Assembly (NCBI RefSeq): GCF_011745365.1
Contig: NW_024468914.1
Span: 2,192,001 to 2,256,000, forward strand
Length of the DNA stretch: 64,000 bases
Direction: 5' to 3'
DNA from: Cryphonectria parasitica EP155
Lineage: Eukaryota; Ascomycota; Sordariomycetes; Diaporthales; Cryphonectriaceae
Shown: positions 44,169-55,435 of the stretch, one piece after another
Position numbering within the stretch: the first letter of the stretch is position 1
Layout of the letters: each line of letters begins with the position of its first letter
Notes under the pieces: generated by a model
Told to the model about the DNA's origin: nothing
Databases searched by the model: none
Seen by the model: the letters and a program-made list of their open reading frames with translations, nothing else
Program-made: the position numbers and the translations under genes

Positions 44169-44225
44169 CCCCAGACAGGTCCGGAGTCCAATCTGGGGTC
44201 GGATCAGCCAGGCCAGGGACCCCAG
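44169..44225. promoter_or_regulatory. Cluster of three CTGGGG (CreA/Cre1-like) sites
   Basis: CCCCAG at 44169-44174, CTGGGG at 44193-44198 and CCCCAG at 44220-44225 each match the CreA consensus SYGGRG on one strand. The first two face each other as an inverted pair. The group is 277-333 bp upstream of the hexose transporter ATG (43892). Binding is inferred from the match only. Confidence 0.5.
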
Positions 44226-47200
44226 GAACAAGGGGGATGCGTGAACGACGACTAGGTTGGGACAGGGGTAGCTTAGGGCCTCCTGGTCAATAGTTATGGT
44301 GCTGGGCATCGGATGTCGAGCAGGGAAGCAAGGAAAAGGGGGGGGGGGTCAGCAGAAAAGGTACTGAGGTACTCGAATACTCAGGAACACTTGGTACATG
44401 TGACGGCCAGCTCCGTACCTCGTACATGCAGCAGTAAAACGATGCAAACTCGCAGCACCTTCACCATTGTACCTCCCCAACGCACATGCTGGGCTTATCT
44501 CACTTCACTGATGCGTTGCACTCAACAAAAGAACACACCAATCACCACCACCACCCGTCTGCTTCACTCTCAATGCATGTTGACACAACTAGTAGCGGCT
44601 AGCATTCACCATCAACTAGATTTTTTCTTTCTTTCTTTTTTTCCCCCTTTCTTTTTCTTCCCTTTCGTACCAAGCCGTCAAACAACGCTGGCCCCAGAGT
44701 GGCGCCGGTCTTTGTGTGTGGAAACGTGGAGGGCCTGGGGAAGGTGGCAGAAGGCCGTACCTCGGTACCTCGTAAACCTGGGGTTGGCCCTTGGGGAGGC
44801 AAATAAGGTGGGAAAAGAAGAATGCAAGGGTCAAGGGTCAAGCAACTTCAGAAGGGGGGTCAGGTACGAACAATCCGGTGCTCCTGCCCGCTGAGTCTCA
44901 TGCCCAGGGCTGCGGTCGTAACTGCTTCTCGTACGGCCATCAGTCAGAACATTTCTTCAACAACCTGAACAGGAATCATCATCAACGCTGTCCTCTCCAT
45001 GTGCTGCTACCTTTCAGCTCGTCACCGAGAACGTCAGCTACTTTCGCGCTGAGGGCTTCCGTGTCTCGTGACGAATGGTTTGCCTTCGGTGCCGACTCGT
45101 CTCAGCTCTCTGACACATCTTGCCTCGGCTCTGTGCGGTCGCCTAGAGTCCGTGATGCAGACGGCGATGGCGGCCGTGAAGCTCACGATCGTGGGGCTCG
45201 TGGTGCGGTCTGGACGATGACACCGCCATCCCGGTGGAACGACGCTTAGCAGCACAAGCGCTCTCCTACGGCAGTGTCCGACTGTGTCTAGTTCTCGTGA
45301 CCTCGAAAATTTACTGCAATTCTAGGCCTGAGCCAGCAAACCTGCGCCCCCGGGGCCAGTCGGACCAAGGTGGGGTGGGCTGCTTTCGCCAGCTGGGCTT
45401 CGAAAAGAGTTCTAGTATGTGATAGTACGATCGATCCGGACACTTGGACCGGCCAGCGGTATGGACAAGCAAACCCAGTGTCCAAAGAGCCGCGTGGTCC
45501 CTGCAGAGTGCGGTTACGGAACGAGTCAACTGGCTATGCCGCCCCAGCACCGGCGGGCGGGTTCCAAAGCACTCGTTGACGGCCTCCTAGCGCACGAGTC
45601 GAGAGTCGAGTCGAGTCTAAAAACGAACCGAGGACACGCCGGTGACTAAGGCCAAAAAAAGAATACGCGAAAACCCAGACCGGCGCAAAATTCCCATAAA
45701 AGGGCCGATCATGGGCCACGGCTAGAACCATCCCCCACTGGCCCACACGTCTTGATTGGCTGCCTACCAACAGGCCCCAGATATGTTCTAGTTCTTTTCC
45801 CAGACGGCCTCAACGGGTCAGAAGATGAACTTCCTCACGTGCACACCGTGCCGTCTCAGCTCGTCCGAAGGTGAGACCCCCCGGTGTGGGGTCCGGGGTA
45901 GTGTGCTGGACCCTCGTCGTCGCCTTCGGCCGTGCCTTTGCGCAGAGAACAAAGAAAAAAGTTTTCCCCAGGAAGTCATCTAGCGCTCTGGGACTGTTCG
46001 TACCCGAGACCTTGGGAAAGCCGGCGAGATCCAAGGAGCCAAAGTGCTGGGAACGGAGGATACTGTCGGGTCATGGTCATGTCATCTCCGGCTGCCGCTC
46101 GAGGTGGGCATATCTCCTATGCATAGCATGGGATGGCTTGGCTTGGCGCTGGGAATACACGCCAAATGGAACGGGGGCTACCGAGACCAACCCGCCCAGA
46201 GGCCCTCCCTCGATAGCGCACCGTTGGCACACGCTCGCATTGTTCGGGCTCTTTTCGGCCTCATCACTGGTTTCTTGTACGGAGCACTTACCTACCCCGG
46301 AAACTGTCATGCTGTGAGCGGCCGTTGCATTTGCTCACAAGAAAAAAGATCCCACCCACAGGCAGATGTCGTCACCATGGTTTCATCAGAGACAGAGCTT
46401 CAGGCGATGCAGAGGGGGAGGGGACCAGGGCATATCTGAACTCAGAGTGCTCTATATTTACCAGGACAGACAGAGATCCACCAGAAGTGGATGCTGGAAG
46501 AGAGAGTGAGAGAAAAAAAAGAGGGGGGGGAGAGAGAAAGAAAAAAGAATGGAAACTCAAGGACCTCCACATGGCATCCCTCCCACAACGCCACGTGGAT
46601 ATTTCCCCAGACCCCAGGTTTGTTGGCCCTAACTTTTACTCCAGATCCGCAGGGGGAAAGAAAATGAGGAGTGTGACCTGACGACCAGAAACCAACCACA
46701 CACACGCCACCTTTACCACCACCACCAACAACACCACTGACGGCTGCGTGTGGCCAGACAGCCCTCTGCTAGCACATCCTTTATTGTCGTCGGCTGGCCA
46801 ATCTCACAGCTCGGCCGTTCAGCCACATGGGCTTGGCTCGGTGGTACTGGTTGCGCTAGTGGTGAATCCTCCCCCAGATCTAGAGTTCAGCGTTTCAATT
46901 CGGCGGAATCTCGAAGCGAGACACTCGACAAATTTCTGGCCTGCTGCAACCTGCTCCTCCAGAATCAACCTCATGCACCTATCTGAGGCCGTTCCTGTTC
47001 TCAGAACTGCAGGCCCTGGTCCATCCTGTCTCGCCGCCCCTATCTCAATGCGCTTGTATTACTACTCTCCTGTGGTTCTTCTGTCTTTCTGTCTTTTACA
47101 TTCTGCCGCCATGCAGGGAGAGTGAGGATGTATGGAAAGGGGGGGGGGGCGTAAGAGAGAGGATCAGTTTTCACTTGCAGAATGTGGGACGCGAAAGTCA

Positions 47201-47987
47201 GTTTGAGGAGTCACTTTTTCCATCTGAACGAGATTGGTACCATGTATCTGCAGCCAACAAGATCGCCTAGGCACGTCCGCGGCCCACACACGCTGCAGGT
47301 TCTGGTGGGACCGCTAGTCTTCAAACAGAGGCGTGAGCCTGTGTGCCAAGGATTCAAGCATATTTGTTCACTCACAGAATTTGCCAGTCCCCACTCCCAT
47401 ATCTAGACCCTCTGTGGAACTAGTTTGGGGGCCCCAAGATTTTGGGATTCCAACCCCGGCCGGGGCTCCGCAAACTCACTATTGCTTGCGCTCCACGCAG
47501 TCAACACCACTACATTACACACAACGGCTGGATTCTCGACATCACATGGGTGAGGCTGCATTGGGCTATAACAGCTCCCATGATCCAGGCGTTGATCTAG
47601 GAGGCGACGCAATGCCAAAAGAAGTGCACCACAACAGACAAGGTTGGGGGTATCATACCAAGCAGCGACTGCTACGCCGACACATGGCAGCCATGTCTGG
47701 CGATGGGGGTGTGCAGACGCCACCATCTTGTCGGGTCTTGCGCTCGATCGGACCAGCCTTTTATTTTGCATCGACCCCATGCATACAATCATCCAGTCTG
47801 GTGGATCATCGGTATTGCTGGCCTTGTCATGTTGATCATGTTGGACAGAACAACATGACTAGGTCGATTCTACGAGTTGCTGAGCAGATCCAACTCATTT
47901 GCCCTCACAAGCGCCGATTTGGAATTCGGATGCCTCGGGGCTTAAACTATCTGCGATGCAAGATGGCGCCTTCATGAACTGACCAAT

Positions 47988-48023
47988 CGACCGACCGACC
48001 GACTGACTGACTGACTGACTGAC
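47988..48023. repeat. Tetranucleotide repeat (CCGA)n(CTGA)n
   Basis: About three CCGA/TCGA-type units pass into about five CTGA units. Confidence 0.85.
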
Positions 48024-48782
48024 AACATGACCTGCTTGATGAAAGACTCTTGCACCGGCCGCTTTGTCTTTTCCATCTTCTTGCTTTAGCTTTTCTTTAT
48101 TTTCTTCATTGAGCCTCAGCTAGCTACACAGCACAGACGTCCGCAGTAGCTCTCATCAGGGAGGACCCGTCAGGCTTGAGCACCAAGCTGGACCCGCTGG
48201 GACCTCGTGATGCCTGTCATCGGTCCGAATATGGCCTCATTTCCCCAGACCCGGGATCCTCTTCTTACAAAGTTCAGCCAGCGGATCCTCAACATGAGAC
48301 TCCTCCTCCTCGTCATCGTCTGCACGGCAAGGCTCACCCTACGCCTAAGTCCGTTGGTACAAACATTCCAGAGAGAGAAGGGAAAAACATCGTCTCACCA
48401 CACAACGGATGCATTGCTCGAGACTTGCTCGTCTCGAGCATGGACTGACCAGAACTGACGAGACGCTAGGGGCCGGCACCCGGATTGTGATGCGTCTAGA
48501 TTCTCCCTGGTCTGCCTGGCAAGCCCAGGTACTACACTATGGGGCCTGCATAATAGTGTATGTTGCTATGTCGACCCAGCGGTCTGTGTCGAAAGCATTC
48601 TGAGGACTAGTTCAACGCAAGGTCTCGGCGCTTTCGCATCGCCCAGAGAGCCTTTAGTGCCTTGGCAGCAGCATCGGATGAGCGAACTGAAAAGCGCATT
48701 CCAAATGCATGTGGTGTTCGCGGTCTCAAGCGTAGCCATTAGCATTAAAGTCTCCGAATCGAGAGCACGTGAGCCGATAATT

Positions 48783-48811
48783 ATGATGATGATGATGATG
48801 ATGATGATGAT
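48783..48811. repeat. (ATG)n trinucleotide repeat
   Basis: About nine GAT/ATG units in tandem. On the plus strand they create an artificial Met run and on the minus strand an Ile run, which explains the small frames there. Confidence 0.9.
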
Positions 48812-50226
48812 AAGTTGTTTAAGCTCGGCAAATAGTTCTGCCGCCGAACAAGGAAATGTTTTGGACGGATGCGTAAAGGGGTAGACCAATGCTTCCGGTT
48901 ATCAAAATTGCAACGGATTTAATTCCATGCAGCGGATCATCTAGGGGGACGTGTTCCCGCCCTGGATTTTACCCGGTAGACATGATCATCGCGCCGCGGT
49001 TTTAGAGTGCTTACTTGTGCCGGGCACAAAACCTATAGACTGTCGCACGGTGACACGCCTCAACACGTTACGCCAGGACATGCTTGTTGATCCCTTTTCA
49101 TCTTGTACCATTCTCGTGGGTAAATCAAGAGGAATTATGATCCGTCCTCTTTACGTGTGTGCTCCCCCGGCCATGTGTTCACGTGGCACGGGGCGAACCG
49201 CCATCCTGTGGGGGCGGGGGAAGACGATGAGGGTTACTTGGGCAAATCTTGGTTCTCACTTTCTGATCCAAGATTCCTCATTTTCTTCGATGGGTGCCAT
49301 CAAGGATGACACATTATAGATGACAATGCTTGGGTCGTTCTTTTACGTCCACACAGACACACACATACACACACACATACATGCTCACCCTTGCCCGCCT
49401 CCCATCTACACTCTTATCCCCTTCCTCCTATCTATCTCCTCGTCTTCCTCTCAGTAGGAAACTTCACTGGGTGTGTTGCTCGTATAGACATCCTGTCTGG
49501 AAAAGAGAACCGAAGAGAAGGAGGAAAAGAAAGAAAAGCAGCGTTGGCTAGCGTCATGCGTCATGCACAATGCAGGGAGCCGTGCCGTGAAACACACACA
49601 CACACACCTCTTGATTAATTGCCTCTGGAGGCTGTCGACATGCCGTTGTAGCGCCGGTGAGACACTTTCCCCTTGCGCCATGCCACGTCACGCGTATGGC
49701 GTCCAATATATCTGCGCGGTCTTGTTTATCATTTGTTTTTCCTGCCACTAGTGAGGCGGCAGTGAGAGAAGGGGGGGGGGGCGCCTCTTTTGCCTTGTCA
49801 CACCGCCCCATCGACGGAACACACAAGCGCCTTGAGGAAGGGCGGGTGGAGGGTGGGGATGGACGGACGTGTGTGTTTGTGCGTGTGTCAGACAAGAAGC
49901 GCATAGATTCCGTCCATTGTCAGAGGCCTTGGGGCACCAAGCACGGCAATGGAAAGTTCCCAAGTTGGGGGTCTTGTTTTGGGAAGTGGTGGTACCTTTT
50001 CCTTCTCTTTCCTTGAGACCAGTGGTCGTCCAACAGGTACTTGATATCTGTGGCGCACAAGAAAAGCCGGCGCAAGCAGAACTGTCCCTTGAGACATGTC
50101 CGTCAGTGACGGTCCAAGCACATTAGGCTCACAGACCGCCGAAATCTCTGGTCTGGAACACGTAACCAGGGGGTCTATATATCAACTTGATGCACCGCTG
50201 ATAGTACTTGCAGGTCGGCAGCGCAG

Positions 50227-50230
<4 letters not shown>

Positions 50231-50258
<28 letters not shown>
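50231..50258. repeat. (GA)n dinucleotide repeat
   Basis: About 13 GA units, uninterrupted, in the gene-free interval. Confidence 0.9.
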
Positions 50259-50262
<4 letters not shown>

Positions 50263-52360
50263 AGTTCCACGGCTCACTTTTTTTCCATCAAGGTTTCAAC
50301 AAATAGTTGGTTTGCTGAGTCGCTTCACATTATCACGGCACTGTCGACGGTTATGGCCACAAAGCCTATTAGACACTGGACTACAACCATTGAAAGAGAT
50401 ATGTGTGAGTGCGCGAAATTGTTTGTGCCCGCGCACACTCCTCCAGCTCAACGTCTGTGTAAGCTCCAAAGTAAGCTTAAGCAGGGTCCGTCAGCCTGCA
50501 CGCCGTGAGCCTCAACAAAAAGAAGAGAAAAGAAGAACAATATCGGTGCTTCCTCGGGCGAGACAGGTTGGGGGGGGGGGGGCTGGAGAGGAAGTGGGGG
50601 GGTTACATGCCGGATATAAGCTTGTTTGCTCTTTCTTTCTTTCTCTCGATTGCCTCGCATGCTTGCCGCGTGGAGATGAGAGGGGATGAAAAGATGGGGT
50701 GGGTGGTGTTGGTCTGTGGGGGAGGGGGAGTGGTTTGCTAAGCATGAGGTGATGTGGGAATTCTGGGTGCCGACTTATCCGAGTCTGCCTGCGGGGCAGC
50801 CAAATGGGGAATCTGGGGGTAGAGGATTGCCTTCTTTGTTTCTATTCTGGTTTGCGGCAAGGCCACCATCAGTGAATGTTGACGTGCATTCTCTCGCACA
50901 AGTCTCTGTCGTGTGCGCGAGAGCAGCAAGTATGTTTCGTTGGCTGGCTGGGCGGTGAAGAACCGGGAGGGGCCAGGTCCCGTTTCCCGCGCGCAGCGGC
51001 ACGTGGAAAGACAATTGCTTTGCAAGATGGATGAATGGTAGGTGGTGTTGAAGCACAGATGTCTCACTGCGCTGGGTGGCTTCGGCAGCTTTTTTCTGTG
51101 TCTTGTTTCTTATCTTCCTGAATACAACAAGGAGAATAAGGAGACGACCCCTTGTGGGCATCACGATACTGCGGGATGCAGTGTGTTGGGGATATGAATA
51201 CTCTCAGATAAAAGGTGGCAGAGAGACTCGACAATATACGATTCTGGACTGGATGGTCATTCACAAGAAAAGGTTGTAAGAACAGCTCTTAATTCAACGT
51301 TAGGACCTGTTCGCATCCCAAGTCTGTCCTACTTAGCGAGCACAGGCCGTTCTATTACTGCATCTCGACAGTGTGTCAAGTGTCTCAGACATATCGAACC
51401 CTGCAGCAACGGTCTATGAATTCTGACAACAAAACGGCCCAGACCGCCTCCACCATTTCAGAAGCTTTGTAGAGAAACATAAGAAACAAAAGGGTGTCGG
51501 GAAGCAGCCCGGGCGGGTGGATGCGACGGGACGTTTCGCGATGGCGGCGGCAACAGTGGGGTTCGAGATGCGGGGCCGCGGCGGTGTGTGAGGGGATGAG
51601 ACAAGCGCATGGCGTCTGGTTGATAGTATTACTTTTAAGACGTTCAGCAGACACGTTGGTTGGTTGGATGGTGGCATATGTTAGAGGCTTACTTATTAGA
51701 CTGTCATAATCAGAGAGATGCAACGGTCAACCGTACTAGAGTCAACTTCATCCGGGTGGCGTGGCGCAGGCCGTTACTGGCAGCTATTAATTAATCAAAG
51801 CTTCTACTAATCGTAGTGTCAGAGTCCAGTTCTATGCAGCCTTCTTGTGTGTGGCTACAACAAAGACGGCTATATGTTTCCCTTCTCCTCTCTCTTCGCT
51901 GTACGGTGGACTGAAAACCAAACACGATGATCAGGGGGAGGATGGATACGCAAGTCATGTCACGTCAGTCGGAGATTGATGAACGTTGAGCGAGGAGAAT
52001 ACTAGGAGTTGCAGAACGAATACGAAATGCTAAGCGGGGTAAATAGGGGATGGCATTTTTCCTATCTGCTTGAATAGGGAACAAGCCTGCATTGCGAGGG
52101 TCGACGAGATAGGCATGTCGGTGTCAATGTCACCACTGCCCATTTTCGCTACTTGACTGTATTTATCCACGCAACACCTCGACTAATTGCATCAAACTGT
52201 TCCTCGAGAAGGAGACGTTTCTTCAAAAACACCATATGCTCTTCAACACCATTTTTCGAAACATCAATAGCCGAGCGGTGGTCCTTGCTCCATTCCTTGA
52301 ATAATCACCGAGTTGCGGAAAAGCAACCATCACTACATACTATATCACATTGCGCCCAAG

Positions 52361-54410
52361 ATGGTGGTGGTTACCTCGGCACATGTGCTGCACATTGGCA
52401 AGACTCTGGTAGTCTGGGCATTCCTCGTACGTCTCCCGTCTTTATCACCACACAAAAAATTACTTACCTCGTGCGGGTGGATGTTCTTGTTGTTCACACT
52501 TTGTTTCAGGCCGGCATTGTACACTACATCGGCAGCGTCTTCTACAACCTCTTCTTTCACCCTCTCCGCCGCTACCCAGGCCCCCTCCACTGGCGCGCCT
52601 CTCGCCTCCCCTTCTGCGTCTCCAGCATCCGCGGCACCCTTCCCTTCGACGTGGCCGCCCTGTTCGAGCGGTACGGCCCCGTGGTGCGCATCGCGCCCAA
52701 CGAGCTTGCCTACGTCGAGGCACAAGCCTGGCGCGACATCTGCGGCCACAGCCCAAAGACCGAGGAGAATGGCAAGTTCACAGAGTTTTACAGACCTGGC
52801 AAGGGGATGCCGCAGGACATCATCTCGGCGGACAAGAAGACGCACACTGTGATCCGGCGGCAGCTCTCGCATGGGTTTGGGGACAGGGCTATCCGGGACC
52901 AGGAGCCTATCATTCGGGGGTATGTGGACTTATTGATGGATAGGCTACACGAGCATGGGCAGGAGGGGCATCATGCGCTGGATATGACGGCGTGGTATAA
53001 TTATACGACGTTTGATGTATGTTCAGCATCACTATCCATCATCCCCAAGAGATTAATTTGGCTGCTATTTGTGTCAACATTCACTTATCAACAACCAATT
53101 AACAATCTCGATACAGGTCATTGGCGACCTGGCCTTTGGTGACTCGTTCGGCTGTCTCCAGGAAGCCTCCATGCACTACTGGGTCAAGACCTTCTTCAAG
53201 CTCACCGAGCTCTCCGTCTGGATGCAGTCCGCGATCCACTACCCTCTGATCAAGGACCTGCTGATCAACTCCATCCCCAAATCATTCATGAAGGTGCTCG
53301 ACGACAACGCCGAGTTCGCGCACAGAAAAGTCTCCAAGCGGATCGAGTTAGGCGCGAGCAGAAACGACCTCATCGAAGGCCTGTTGATGAAACAAGACGA
53401 CTGGGTGAGAACAAGACATTTCCTTTTTTTTTTTTTTTTTTTTTTTTGGTTTTTTGGTTTTTTGTAGCAAATATCTGATGCCAACGCATGCTGACTATAT
53501 TATGAAACCCCAAAATTGCAGCAAATGCCTCGCCAGGATATAGACTCTCACGCCGGGCTCCTTATCGTCGCCGGCTCAGAAACCACCGCCACACTTCTCT
53601 CTGGAGCAACCTACCTCCTGGCTAGCCACCCAGAGGCCCTGGCCAAGCTGACCCGCGAGGTGCGGTCGGCGTTTACGTCCGAGGACCAGATCACGGTTGC
53701 CTCGGCGGGCCAGCTGACGTACATGCTGGCGTGTCTGGACGAGGCCTTTCGCATGTACCCTCCTGTTCCGACTGGGCTGCCTCGGATTGTGGCTCCGGGT
53801 GGGAGGATGATTTGTGGGGAGTTTATGCCTGGAGGAGTAAGTCTATGATCCAGTCTGGTGGATGATGGCTAGTGCATGTGTGAGAGAGACAAGAGTTGAA
53901 GGAGAAAGCAAAAGGATGGGAATGAAAGAAGAAAGAAAAAGTGCTGACGTCCTCGTCCATCAATACATAGACACATGTCGGCGTGTGGCAATGGGCAGCC
54001 AACCACTACAGCGCCAACTGGGCCAAGCCCTTCGAGTACCACCCAGAGCGCTGGATCGACGGCCAGAACGCCGAGTTCGCCGCCGACCAGAGGGAGGCCA
54101 TGCAGCCCTTCTCGTACGGGCCCAGAAACTGCATCGGGAGAAAGTGAGTCTCAAACCGTTTCAGTCCTATCCGAATTATAATCATACATACTGCACCGGA
54201 AAAGTTTTTAAGGAAGCTGACCATTTTTCCCCTTTGTTCTTTTGTTACGACAGCCTGGCCTACGCCGAGATGCGGACCATCATAGCGCGGCTTGTGTTTG
54301 CTTTTGATCTCAAGCTGGCGCCTGAGGGCGAGAACTGGCTTCGGGGCCAGAAGGTATTTAACTTGTGGCGTAAGCCGCCGCTGTGGGTGCATCTGGTTCC
54401 CAGGGCGTAG
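52361..54410 (+). CDS. Cytochrome P450 monooxygenase (isotrichodermin-hydroxylase-like)
   Basis: Six exons: 52361-52426, 52510-53016, 53117-53404, 53522-53836, 53971-54143, 54254-54410; 501 aa. The short first exon gives a membrane-anchor N-terminus (MVVVTSAHVLHIGKTLVVW ...) that continues into FFHPLRRYPGP, the Pro-rich hinge. P450 landmarks are the I-helix AGSETT (about residue 305), the K-helix E361-x-x-R364 (LDEAFRMYPPVP), the PERW-type motif EYHPERWID, and the haem loop FSYGPRNCIGRN with Cys446 as thiolate ligand. The pattern RIAPNELAYVE ... and VIGDLAFGDSFGCL is typical of fungal CYP65-like enzymes that act on terpenoids or xenobiotics. The substrate is unknown. It sits alone, with no synthase gene in the window, so a role in a biosynthetic cluster is not supported here. 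Intron 3 carries a T24 run. Confidence 0.9.
53424..53447 (+). repeat. T24 homopolymer within an intron
   Basis: A T run in intron 3 of the P450 gene, comparable with the T25 run in the FAD monooxygenase intron. Confidence 0.9.
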
Positions 54411-55435
54411 ATGTGGATATTTATGATATTTGTTTTTGCTGGAAGTCAGGGTACAGAAAATTGTAAGAGGACAACTACAAAATACGGCTCAATGGATGGA
54501 TTGTTCACGACACTTATTTACCGTTGCCGCCTCGTTTGGCTTGAGCGATACTCGTGTTCAGCCAGCAATGTTCTTTTCTTCTTCTTTGCTGTCTTGAAGC
54601 ACGAAGAAATAAGAAACATTTGTATAAATAAAACTACATACACGATGAGATGAAGTTTCCGTCTGATCTGAGAAAGTTATGGTTTGTTGTTACGCTGGCT
54701 TATATATAACTGTCGTAGTGCATTTTATGAAAAACTCATGTCCCAAACCTTTGTGTATGGTTATTATCGCAAATATATTCCTTCATGATCCTGCCAGCAG
54801 CATTATTGGTAGCAAACTTATCTCGTCATGTAGAGATCAGCTGACCTGCACTTCATAGTATTTGAGAGTGTATCCACCACGTTTTGAGAAAACAGGTTGC
54901 AGCCCAGAAAACCAAGGTCGAAATGAGTTAAAGTATTGTTCGGAGACGCTCAGGCCTACAAACCAAAGACAAGCCCGGGGCCAATAATGGCTCGGCCCGT
55001 TCGGATGGGCCAGGAAGATCGGAGAGTTGCATTGCATGAAGATCACCATCCTCGTCGGGAAGGTGGACAACCTTTACTACACTGTGGGGGTTAGGCTTTC
55101 TTACTATGTAGCTATCAGCTGGGGTTCCATAACGATTATGTTACTCAAATAAGCAGCTTAGAATATCACTTTTCAACATTGCTCTACTGTGGAGTATCTT
55201 TGCGCCACCGTACTTGTGTAGGGATAGTAGTAAGAAGTAAGCCGGCTGTTGAGGTATTTCCGGTCGGATGCAACATTATAATGTCCTTCGTTTACAGGAA
55301 CGGCACACACATCCAGTAGAGGTGAGAGTAGTACGTGCCAAGACTACTTTTATTTACATGCAGGTCCCACTCCCCCCTTCCTATTCCTCCCCTTCCTCCT
55401 CCAAGCTCGTCTTGTGAACAATCGACAACGACGAC
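54411..55435. other. Intergenic, no gene seen
   Basis: About 1 kb between the P450 and the S28 peptidase genes, AT-rich at the left. The last 60 bp are a C/T-rich leader before the ATG at 55436. Confidence 0.55.

Larger units (their letters stand above)
43893..52360. other. 8.5-kb interval without a supported gene
   Basis: No frame here shows a recognisable domain, signal peptide with splice-consistent continuation, or family motif on either strand. Frames such as 44313-44894, 47333-47977 and 50096-50689 are GC-driven and often overlapped by frames of similar size on the other strand. The interval is rich in simple sequence: G-runs near 44339, 47140, 49771 and 50571, plus tetranucleotide, GAT, AC and GA repeats listed separately. 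The left 400 bp are the sugar transporter promoter. The rest could be non-coding transcription units, a long regulatory region or decayed genes. Confidence 0.5.

Noticed and set aside
47333..47977. 214-aa plus frame in the gene-free interval
   Set aside because: No domain, random composition, competing minus-strand frame 47403-47792, no signal peptide or intron signals.
50096..50689. 197-aa plus frame including an RERERERE run
   Set aside because: The run comes from the (GA)n repeat; the rest has no resemblance to a protein family.
52153..53142. 329-aa frame as a start for the P450 beginning at 52153
   Set aside because: The upstream part has no ATG-led membrane anchor and reads through an intron; the ATG at 52361 with splice at 52427/52510 gives a normal P450 N-terminus.
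10920..54410. A secondary-metabolite gene cluster (P450, MFS, FMO, VAO)
   Set aside because: No PKS, NRPS, terpene cyclase or pathway regulator is present and the genes are tens of kb apart.
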